A DNA stretch of 62,697 nucleotides from assembly GCA_913056195.1 (NCBI GenBank), contig CAJXMF010000008.1, positions 1 to 62,697 on the forward strand, read 5' to 3'. Below are positions 7,594 through 14,706 of this stretch, piece after piece. The DNA is from an uncultured Methylococcaceae bacterium. Lineage in GTDB: Bacteria; Pseudomonadota; Gammaproteobacteria; Methylococcales; Methylomonadaceae. Each line of letters starts with the position of its first letter. Positions within the stretch are counted from its first letter, which is position 1. Made by a program: the position numbers and the translations under genes. The notes under the pieces are model-generated. The model saw only the letters and a list, made by a program, of their open reading frames with translations. It had not been told where the DNA came from and did no database searches.

Positions 7594-8759
7594 TACAAAC
7601 CCAGTTGATAAGCGCGTGAGGTAAAAAAGATACCGCTTGGCCTGGCGGCTGGTAATCGGGCTAATGCTTTAAAACTGGCCGTATCATAAACGACCAGTTG
7701 ATTATCATCACGGACAGAAACCCAAACCTGTTCACCCCGCGGCGTAAATTCCATATGCAAAACGGCCTTGCCCGGCTGTAAATGTTTGATGATGGAAAAA
7801 TCCTTGACGTCAATCACCTGAATATGACTATTATCCGGAAACGCAAAATTAACCCAGATATGCCGCCCATCGGGGCGCGCCATAACAAAAACCGGTTGTC
7901 CCAAGACCGGAATGGTTTTAACCAGACGCCAGCTTCGCTTGTCAACTACCCACACTTCATGGCGCCCAATCGCCGGTAAAAACAACAGATTTCCGGTATC
8001 GGCCCACCCTTCCAGGTGCGGCATTTTATACACCGGCAGCTTATCATCATTTTTAGAAAAATCCGGCAGCAAGCGTTTAACCCCCCGCTCTGGCTGCCAT
8101 AAATCCAGCAGTGCAAAACCCGGCTCGCCAAACAAGCCGGCAATATAGTAACGACCATTATCCGATAACAAGGCATCATACGGTTGATGACCGATGTTTT
8201 TAAATTTTTGCACAACGGGGTGTTTGATATCCTGCACATTCAACAGCCATATTTCTCCGGCATCAAACAGGCTGAAGGCAAATCCCTGCCCCGGCGTATC
8301 GACCAGGCCAACCACACGAGATGGCTTTCCCTGGTCATCGACAGCCGGAATATCGGCCAATAATTCCAGAGTGTCACTGGAAAAAATCTTGACGCCGCCC
8401 GGCGCATAATTGGACACCGCAATCAAACGACCATCCTGCGAAATCGCGCCGCCGATACTGTTTTTGGCCTGGACAATGCGTTTGCTGATTTTATTTTGCA
8501 ATAAATCAATTTTGGTCAAGCCGCCATCACGCCCGAACACATAGGCATAACGTTGATCGCGGGAAAAAACGACAGAGGCATGGGACAAATCACCCAGACC
8601 GTCAATTTTCGCCAGAATGTCCCGGTGACTGGTATTAACCAGCAACACGCTGCCCTCCGCCCTTTCGATAACGACACCCAAATCGCCGGTCGCACGAAGC
8701 TCAGCAACAGCCGATAAAGAAAAAGCAATTAGAATAAAAAAGACGCTGCGGACAAACAT
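7593..8759 (-). CDS. nirF: NirF, heme d1 biosynthesis beta-propeller protein
   Basis: 388 residues with an N-terminal signal peptide (about 1-19) followed by repeated propeller blades similar to the d1 domain of cytochrome cd1 (for example SRDQRYAYVFGRDGGLTKID and SQDGRLIAVSNYAPGGVKIF). NirF is a periplasmic protein essential for late heme d1 maturation. It is the first gene of the run; the 113 bp before it hold no convincing FNR/DNR box. In Pseudomonas nirF follows nirS-nirM-nirC, but here a radical SAM gene on the same strand lies upstream. NirN is a related propeller, but gene order and length favour NirF. Confidence 0.9.
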   Translation of the reverse strand: MFVRSVFFILIAFSLSAVAELRATGDLGVVIERAEGSVLLVNTSHRDILAKIDGLGDLSHASVVFSRDQRYAYVFGRDGGLTKIDLLQNKISKRIVQAKNSIGGAISQDGRLIAVSNYAPGGVKIFSSDTLELLADIPAVDDQGKPSRVVGLVDTPGQGFAFSLFDAGEIWLLNVQDIKHPVVQKFKNIGHQPYDALLSDNGRYYIAGLFGEPGFALLDLWQPERGVKRLLPDFSKNDDKLPVYKMPHLEGWADTGNLLFLPAIGRHEVWVVDKRSWRLVKTIPVLGQPVFVMARPDGRHIWVNFAFPDNSHIQVIDVKDFSIIKHLQPGKAVLHMEFTPRGEQVWVSVRDDNQLVVYDTASFKALARLPAARPSGIFFTSRAYQLGL

Positions 8760-8872
8760 ATTCAGTCAACGTAAAATCAAAACATTTATCCTATCATAAA
8801 GATAAAATTTTCCATTCTTCAATGCGCTAATGTGCAATAGATAAAATACCTATATGGTGAGTCACCTTAATG

Positions 8873-9718
8873 TCAGGTGACAGAAACCGTAAACCCCAAA
8901 CGTTCTATTTTTTGGGCGAATGCCTGCATTTCAGTCGATGTTAACGCGCGTAATTCATGGGCTTCAGGCTGTAAAGAAGGTCGCGCCAGGGTATAAAGCA
9001 TCACGTCCTGAATATCGCATTGCGCCTTGATTTGCTGAAAAAACTGTAAAAACGGCTCTTGCGCCTGTTCATTCCAGGGAAAGCGTGGGTAATCGAACAA
9101 ACAGGTTTGAATCTTGCTGTGACACAGCTGACTACTATATTGTAATTTTTCAATAATCCGTTCATTATCATCTCGGCAATCATTGATCATTTTGCGTCCG
9201 TCCAGATTGCCGCCATCAATCTTGAACCAGACTTCGCCGCCATAATCATGCAAACGCTGCAAGCCCTGCTGCACGTTTTTTTGATGCATCAGACTGCCAT
9301 TAGTGATTAAAACAAAATGACAACGGGGTAAAACCTGATAGTGCAATGCGGTTTCAGCAACCAAATCAATCGCGCGTGCAAATTCTTGTACGCTGGTCGG
9401 CTCGCCATTCCCCGACAAGGCAATATCTTTAATCTGTTGCAATGATTCCGGCACATTGAATTGCGTGTAAAACGTACCGGCCTTCAGCTGCTGGAAGAAA
9501 CAATGTAATTCTTTTTCCAACACTGTGAAATCAATCAATGGCGCAACACCACGCTGTAAATCGGGCACCTGGCAATAAACACAACGCCAGTTGCAGGCAT
9601 TATTGGTATTGAAGTTGATGCCGATCGACACCCCTCCAGCGCGCCGGGAAAGGACAGGATAAACATATTTAAGCCCGGCAATATCGCGGCTATGATCGGT
9701 TGTGGATAATTGTTTCAT
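8873..9718 (-). CDS. Uncharacterised radical SAM protein
   Basis: 281 residues from the ATG at 9718. An upstream ATG at 9754 adds 12 residues (MYAVLRITFIKN) with no ribosome site or family-like sequence, so the inner start is preferred. The cluster motif is CNWRCVYCQ (Cys42, Cys46, Cys49), followed by DIALSGNGEPT in the GGEP position and FVLITNGSL, then WFKIDGG. This outline is shared with radical SAM proteins of the wyosine/NrdG-like type, but no tRNA-modifying partner is nearby. It diverges from the fae-like gene across a 160-bp gap, and nirF lies downstream on the same strand. The substrate is unknown; a role linked to either neighbour is speculation. Confidence 0.75.
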   Translation of the reverse strand: MKQLSTTDHSRDIAGLKYVYPVLSRRAGGVSIGINFNTNNACNWRCVYCQVPDLQRGVAPLIDFTVLEKELHCFFQQLKAGTFYTQFNVPESLQQIKDIALSGNGEPTSVQEFARAIDLVAETALHYQVLPRCHFVLITNGSLMHQKNVQQGLQRLHDYGGEVWFKIDGGNLDGRKMINDCRDDNERIIEKLQYSSQLCHSKIQTCLFDYPRFPWNEQAQEPFLQFFQQIKAQCDIQDVMLYTLARPSLQPEAHELRALTSTEMQAFAQKIERLGFTVSVT

Positions 9719-9800
9719 GTTTTTGATAAATGTTATTCTCAGTACAGCATACATTTTTTAGCATGATGACTAAAGTCCAAATAATCACATTCAAAGCCTT

Positions 9801-9828
9801 TTGGAACAGACTCAAAACATGATATTCT
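9801..9828 (+). promoter_or_regulatory. Candidate sigma70 promoter of the fae-like gene
   Basis: TTGGAA and TATTCT are separated by 16 bp, about 50 bp upstream of the fae-like start codon. Both hexamers match the consensus in four or five positions. The prediction is by eye only. Confidence 0.35.
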
Positions 9829-9878
9829 TAACGATTCGAGTGGTTATTCATTAGTTGTAAATTTTTTGGAGTTTAAAA

Positions 9879-10427
9879 ATGAGCGAAAGAATTGTGATGA
9901 GAACGGGTGAAGCATTAGTTGCCGGCGGCCCTCCTGGAACGGCGGCGGAACCTGAAATTGTTATCGGCGAACTGGATGGCCCGGTCGGCACGGCACTGGC
10001 AACATTGACGGGTGATCAAACAAAAGGTCATTCCAAGGTTTTTGCGATTTTAAATACCGATATTCAGGTGCGCCCTGTGACCTTGATGGTCAGCAAAGTT
10101 ACGGTCAACAACAGTCGTTATACCAACATCCTGATGGGTACCGTGCAAGCGGCTATCGCCAATGGTGTTCTCGATGCTGTTCGCGCAGGCGATATTCCAA
10201 AAGAAAAAGCCAATGATTTAGGGATTATCTGCTCGGTTTGGTTAAACCCCAGCGTTGCAACCGATGACAACCTGGATCACCAGATCCTGTTCGACATCCA
10301 CCGTAAAGCGACGGCACAGGCCATTCATAAAGCGATGACCAATACACCCGATATCGACTGGTTATTGGAAAACCAGGACAAGATTACCCATAAGTATTTT
10401 CAAATGGGTTTGGATGGAAAAATCTAA
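9879..10427 (+). CDS. fae: Formaldehyde-activating enzyme (Fae) family paralogue
   Basis: 182 residues. The Fae fold is clear from GEALV near residue 10, VTLMVSKVTVNNSRYTNILMGTVQ around 65-88 and the downstream DAVRAGDIPKEKANDLG. Classical Fae condenses formaldehyde with tetrahydromethanopterin in the cytoplasm and uses a conserved His in a segment that reads HIDLIIG. Here the equivalent segment reads EPEIVIG (Glu24 at the His position). The protein is therefore probably one of the divergent Fae paralogues and may not carry out the classical reaction. It has a GGAG ribosome site, its own candidate promoter and a strong terminator, so it looks like a single-gene, well-expressed unit. Confidence 0.85.
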   Translation: MSERIVMRTGEALVAGGPPGTAAEPEIVIGELDGPVGTALATLTGDQTKGHSKVFAILNTDIQVRPVTLMVSKVTVNNSRYTNILMGTVQAAIANGVLDAVRAGDIPKEKANDLGIICSVWLNPSVATDDNLDHQILFDIHRKATAQAIHKAMTNTPDIDWLLENQDKITHKYFQMGLDGKI

Positions 10428-10449
10428 ACCTGCGCTTTACTCGATACAC

Positions 10450-10477
10450 AAAAAACCCCGCTTCTGCGGGGTTTTTT
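10450..10477. terminator. Bidirectional rho-independent terminator
   Basis: A perfect CCCCGC-TTCT-GCGGGG stem (10456-10471) is flanked by A6 on the left and T6 on the right. It lies just after the fae-like gene and just after the convergent lipoprotein gene, so it can serve both strands. Confidence 0.92.
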
Positions 10478-10486
10478 ATGCCAGTC

Positions 10487-11245
10487 CTAGGCTTTATTTT
10501 TCTGATATTTCCGATAATTTATTGATATTTTCAAACCGGCAAAACGCCCTGCCATCTTGATCAGTTCATGCGTTTTTTTATCAAAAGTCAGTTTTAACTC
10601 GCTTAACGCCCGATCTTCATAGCCTTCTTCGATATCATGCGCTTCAAGTTGAAAATGATAGAGATATATCTCCTGATCGCCCCGGTCTTCAATGCTCAAT
10701 GGTTCACCTAAATGGGTCACGACAGTTTGTTTTAAAGGCAGTGGTGCCGCTATTTTTTTAACTTTACTGGTATCGACTTTTAATTGCTTATCCTCGGTAT
10801 TGATATCGGCGCTACCTAAAGAGCGAAACGACATTTCCAGAAAAGCCGGTGGCGCGATTTGTAAAAATAAAGGCGAAAAGATCCAGCGGCTGATTCTGTC
10901 ATCCTTATTGAAGATTAAATCGATATAAAAACTGACTTCCGGCTTGATGACATGACCGTTGGTATCAATTTTTCGGAAGATATAGCGAAATATTTTGCCA
11001 TCAGCGGTGACGATTTCCCGACTGGGTCGGAGTTTGGCTAATTTCACAAAGTCATCACTATAAAGAATAGGATCTTTGAAATCGACCCTAAAGTTTTTAT
11101 CGGCGTGAATCGAAAAATTCTCATCAAACTCGTCCATTTGCAGATAAGTTTGATAGGCACGAACCCAGTAAAAACACCCCGTCATGGACATCAACAGGCT
11201 AAAGACTAAAATGAGACGCAGCAAACGCCCTGCCCTGTTTTTCAT
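10487..11245 (-). CDS. Putative lipoprotein, function unknown
   Basis: 252 residues with a basic N-terminus, a hydrophobic stretch and a lipobox (MTGC, Cys24). The rest alternates charged and beta-prone segments (FRYIFRKIDTNGHVIKPEVSF) without any domain I recognise and ends in a Lys-rich tail. An AGGAAA ribosome site precedes the ATG. It lies 9 bp after hslO on the same strand and probably shares its transcript. Membrane anchoring is supported; the role is unknown. Confidence 0.65.
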   Translation of the reverse strand: MKNRAGRLLRLILVFSLLMSMTGCFYWVRAYQTYLQMDEFDENFSIHADKNFRVDFKDPILYSDDFVKLAKLRPSREIVTADGKIFRYIFRKIDTNGHVIKPEVSFYIDLIFNKDDRISRWIFSPLFLQIAPPAFLEMSFRSLGSADINTEDKQLKVDTSKVKKIAAPLPLKQTVVTHLGEPLSIEDRGDQEIYLYHFQLEAHDIEEGYEDRALSELKLTFDKKTHELIKMAGRFAGLKISINYRKYQKNKA

Positions 11246-11254
11246 TATGGTTTC

Positions 11255-12130
11255 CTAATGGCGCGTTTCAGGATTTTCGAGTGTTGCCGAAACTTTCTCC
11301 AACAAAGATTCCAGCGCCTGCCGATCAAAATGATAGCGCTGTCCACAAAATTGACAGGCTACCGTCACTTCACCCTGCTCTTTCAACAGTCGTTGTAACG
11401 CATCCTGACCTAACGTCACCAGGGTTTCGGCGGTTTTATCTTTAGAACAGGTGCAATAAAACTGTACGGGTTCCGGCTCGAACACTCTAACCTGTTCTTC
11501 ATGAAACAAACGATGTAATATTTCTTCGGCATCCAGCGATAGCATTTCCTGTTCAGTGATGGTGTGCGCCAGCGTCGAAATTCGTTCCCAATCTTTTCGA
11601 TAGTTTTCCTGATCAGGAAGTTCCTGAATCATGAGTCCTGCCGCCTGGGTGTCGTTGGCAAACAGCCACAGCCGCGTCTCGAGTTGTTCGGATTTTTTAA
11701 AATAGGTTTCCAGCAAACCGGCCAATGTTGGTTGTTCCAGCGGCACGATGCCCTGATAGGGCTCACCAATCCCGGATTCAATCGTGATTACCAAATGCCC
11801 TTGTCCCATCATCTGTTGCAGTGTTTCGCCGCTGACCTTATCAGCGCTGCGCACGAATGCCCGCACTTTTCGATCATGCGTCGATTGCGCCACCAGGGTT
11901 TTTAAGTCACCATCCCCTTGCGCTTGTAAAATCAATGCACCTTTGAATTTAATTGTTGCTGACAATAACACTGCCGCCACCAAGGCCTGACCAAGTTGAG
12001 ACGCTACCGCCGAATTAACAATTCTTTGATGCTGTTTAGCCTGGAGCCAGCTTTTTTCCAAACGCACCCACTCGCCCCGCACACCGGCATTTTCAAACAA
12101 AAATCGCCTTAATTGGTCTTGTTGTTTCAT
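11255..12130 (-). CDS. hslO: Hsp33 redox-regulated chaperone
   Basis: 291 residues, the family's normal length. The N-terminal two thirds form the chaperone core; the C-terminus carries the zinc-binding redox switch, with C-x-C (FYCTCSKD) followed about 30 residues later by C-x2-C (ACQFCGQRYHF). Hsp33 is a cytoplasmic holdase activated when oxidants release zinc and form disulfides. All four cysteines are present, so the switch looks functional. It is followed 9 bp later by a lipoprotein gene and is divergent from the SulP transporter gene. Confidence 0.95.
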   Translation of the reverse strand: MKQQDQLRRFLFENAGVRGEWVRLEKSWLQAKQHQRIVNSAVASQLGQALVAAVLLSATIKFKGALILQAQGDGDLKTLVAQSTHDRKVRAFVRSADKVSGETLQQMMGQGHLVITIESGIGEPYQGIVPLEQPTLAGLLETYFKKSEQLETRLWLFANDTQAAGLMIQELPDQENYRKDWERISTLAHTITEQEMLSLDAEEILHRLFHEEQVRVFEPEPVQFYCTCSKDKTAETLVTLGQDALQRLLKEQGEVTVACQFCGQRYHFDRQALESLLEKVSATLENPETRH

Positions 12131-12203
12131 TTTTTCTTACCAAAGTTTTGAAAGATTGCGTCTATAATAAGCGGCTTTTTTCACACTAATCAATACCCAA
12201 GGC

Positions 12204-13709
12204 TTGAAATCCTTTATGTTATTACTTTCAAAGAAACAGGACTGGCTCGGCAATGTTCGTGCCGATGTTCTCGCCGGCACGGTCGTCGCGCTGGCGCTGA
12301 TTCCCGAAGCCATCGCGTTTTCCATTATTGCGGGGGTCGATCCTAAAGTCGGTCTCTATGCGTCCTTCTGTATTGCTGTCATCACGGCCTTTCTTGGTGG
12401 CAGACCCGGCATGATTTCTGCCGCAACCGGTGCTATGGCATTGCTGATGGTCACACTGGTTAAAGAGCATGGCCTGCAGTATCTGTTGGCCACGACTTTG
12501 TTAACGGGCGTTATTCAAATTATTTTTGGCTATTTGAAACTCGGAAAATTCATGAGTTTTGTCGCCAAATCGGTCGTCACAGGTTTTGTCAATGCTCTGG
12601 CTATTTTGATTTTTATGGCGCAATTACCCGAATTGACCGATGCACCCTGGCAGGTTTATGCGATGACCGCTGCAGGCCTGGGCATTATTTACCTGTTTCC
12701 CTATGTTCCTGTCATCGGCAAATTGCTGCCTTCGCCGCTGGTGTGCATCATCATCCTGTCGGCCGTTGCTATTTATTGGCAAATCGATATTCATTCCGTT
12801 GGGGATATGGGCGAATTGCCCGATACCTTGCCGATGTTCCTGCTGCCTGATGTTCCACTTAATGTTGAAACCCTGAAAATCATTCTACCTTACGCCCTGC
12901 CGTTAGCCGTTGTCGGCTTGCTGGAATCATTAATGACAGCGACCATTATCGACGATCTGACCGATACCGACAGCGATAAAAACCGCGAATGTAAAGCGCA
13001 AGGGTTTGCCAATATCGGCGCCGGCTTATTGGGCGGCATGGCAGGCTGCGCCATGATTGGACAATCGGTTATCAATGTAAAGTCAGGGGGGCGCGGGCGT
13101 CTGTCCACGCTGGTCGCCGGCATTTTTCTGCTGATTATGGTGGTATTTTTAGATCAATGGATACAGCAAATTCCAATGGCGGCCCTGGTTGCGGTGATGA
13201 TTATGGTTTCAATTGGTACCTTCAGCTGGAGTTCCATTATCAATCTGAAATCATATCCACTTTCAGCGAATATCATTATGCTGTCCACCGTCATCGTCGT
13301 GGTCTGGACGCATAACCTGGCACTGGGCGTGTTAATTGGCGTTTTATTGGCTGCGCTATTTTTTGCCAATAAAATCAGTCATTTTATGTATGTCAATTCG
13401 GAGATAGACGAATCGGAGAGCACCCGTGTTTATCATGTGCATGGGCAGGTATTTTTTAATTCCGCAGACAAATTTATTCGCTTCTTTGATTTCAAAGAAG
13501 CTGTCGATAACGTTATCATTGACCTTGAGCATGCCCATTTCTGGGATTTATCCGCCGTCGATGCTCTGGACAAAGTCGTTCTAAAATTTCGTCGTGAAGG
13601 AACCGATGTTGAAATCACCGGCTTGAACGAAGCCAGTTCAACCATCATTGACCGATTTGGCGTTCATGAACAACCTGAAGACATTGAAAAAATTATGGGA
13701 GGCCATTAA
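12204..13709 (+). CDS. SulP (SLC26) family anion transporter with STAS domain
   Basis: 501 residues (or 497 from a second ATG at 12216). About ten to twelve hydrophobic segments follow the typical SulP N-terminus ([26 protein letters not shown]). A STAS domain occupies the last 100 residues or so ([16 protein letters not shown] ... [20 protein letters not shown]). Members move sulfate, bicarbonate or other anions across the inner membrane. A universal stress protein gene follows immediately, a pairing often seen with transporters. The short length is typical of bicarbonate/sulfate SulP proteins, but the substrate cannot be assigned. A good -10 hexamer (TATAAT) lies at 12163-12168 without a well-spaced -35. 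Confidence 0.88.
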   Translation: MKSFMLLLSKKQDWLGNVRADVLAGTVVALALIPEAIAFSIIAGVDPKVGLYASFCIAVITAFLGGRPGMISAATGAMALLMVTLVKEHGLQYLLATTLLTGVIQIIFGYLKLGKFMSFVAKSVVTGFVNALAILIFMAQLPELTDAPWQVYAMTAAGLGIIYLFPYVPVIGKLLPSPLVCIIILSAVAIYWQIDIHSVGDMGELPDTLPMFLLPDVPLNVETLKIILPYALPLAVVGLLESLMTATIIDDLTDTDSDKNRECKAQGFANIGAGLLGGMAGCAMIGQSVINVKSGGRGRLSTLVAGIFLLIMVVFLDQWIQQIPMAALVAVMIMVSIGTFSWSSIINLKSYPLSANIIMLSTVIVVVWTHNLALGVLIGVLLAALFFANKISHFMYVNSEIDESESTRVYHVHGQVFFNSADKFIRFFDFKEAVDNVIIDLEHAHFWDLSAVDALDKVVLKFRREGTDVEITGLNEASSTIIDRFGVHEQPEDIEKIMGGH

Positions 13710-14567
13710 ATGACAACATCAACACCACAGGTTATCGCCTGTATCGACGGCTCAAAGCTGACCGAATCGGTTTGTGATTACGCGGCCTGGATTGCAAAAA
13801 AAACAGCTGCACCGCTCAATCTGCTCCATACCATCAACCATCATCATGAAGCCGCATTAAAAACCGATATCACCGGTAATATCGGTCTCGGCAGCCAGGA
13901 GCAGTTGCGTGATGAAATTGCCCGATTAGAAGCCGAACAGAGTAAATTAAAATTAAAACAGGGAAAACTGTTATTAGAAGCGGCTAAAAAGCGGGTGCAG
14001 GCTGTCGGCATCGAAGCGCCTGTCTGCACTAAACGGCATGGTGACTTGATTGAAGCTGTTATCGAAATGGAGCCGTTGGTTCGTGTTTTGGTATTGGGAC
14101 TCAGAGGTCAGGTGCATCAAGACCAAGCTCAGCAGATCGGCGCCAAACTGGAAGCGATTATTCGTTCACTTCACAAACCGATTTTTATCGTCAACCAACC
14201 CTTTAAGCAACCCCAACGCCTCATGCTGGCTTATGATGGCGGCAAAGCGGCGGAAAAAGCCGTTGATATGGTCGCAACCAGCCCGCTCTACAAAAACAAG
14301 ATTTGTCATCTGGTTTGCGTCAATAAAGATGAAACGCTGCTGCAAAAAGCGGTGAAAAAACTTAAAGCCAGTGAACTTGCCGAACTGACCCCGGTGCAAC
14401 TCAATGGTAAACCGGAAACGGTCTTATGGGACTATCAGCAGCAACATGACATTGATCTTGTCGTGATGGGCGCATTCAGCCATACCCGTCTCCATGAAAT
14501 GCTACTGGGCAGTTTCACCCATAAAATGCTCATTAAGGCACAAAAACCGATATTATTGCTACGTTAA
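13710..14567 (+). CDS. Universal stress protein, tandem UspA domains
   Basis: 285 residues with two UspA domains. The first begins QVIACIDGSKLTESVCDYAAWIA; the second begins RLMLAYDGGKAAEKAVDMV. The C-terminal domain has a nucleotide-loop-like end (VVMGAFSHTRLHEMLLGSFTHKML), which suggests ATP binding there. The ATG directly follows the SulP stop codon, so the two are co-translated. It may adjust the transporter or act in stress survival; the partner role is inferred from the gene pair only. Confidence 0.88.
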   Translation: MTTSTPQVIACIDGSKLTESVCDYAAWIAKKTAAPLNLLHTINHHHEAALKTDITGNIGLGSQEQLRDEIARLEAEQSKLKLKQGKLLLEAAKKRVQAVGIEAPVCTKRHGDLIEAVIEMEPLVRVLVLGLRGQVHQDQAQQIGAKLEAIIRSLHKPIFIVNQPFKQPQRLMLAYDGGKAAEKAVDMVATSPLYKNKICHLVCVNKDETLLQKAVKKLKASELAELTPVQLNGKPETVLWDYQQQHDIDLVVMGAFSHTRLHEMLLGSFTHKMLIKAQKPILLLR

Positions 14568-14706
14568 TTCCCCATAAGATAACAACCACACACGTTAACG
14601 ACACGCTCCACCCATCATGTCATTGCTGTTCATTTCCAAAAATACGTCTGAACAGTTACAATTGCAGGATTAACACGACATCCACTGAATTTCATTAGGG
14701 CGAATA

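Noticed and set aside
8760-8872. FNR/DNR-type operator upstream of nirF
   Set aside because: I looked for TTGAT-N4-ATCAA and found nothing close; a small GGTGA-G-TCACC palindrome (8856-8866) is too short to call.
12137-12203. Complete sigma70 promoter for the SulP gene
   Set aside because: The TATAAT is good, but the nearest -35-like hexamer (TTACCA) is 20 bp away, outside the usual spacing.
14568-14706. PdhR operator upstream of aceE
   Set aside because: No AATTGGT-N3-ACCAATT-like sequence is present.
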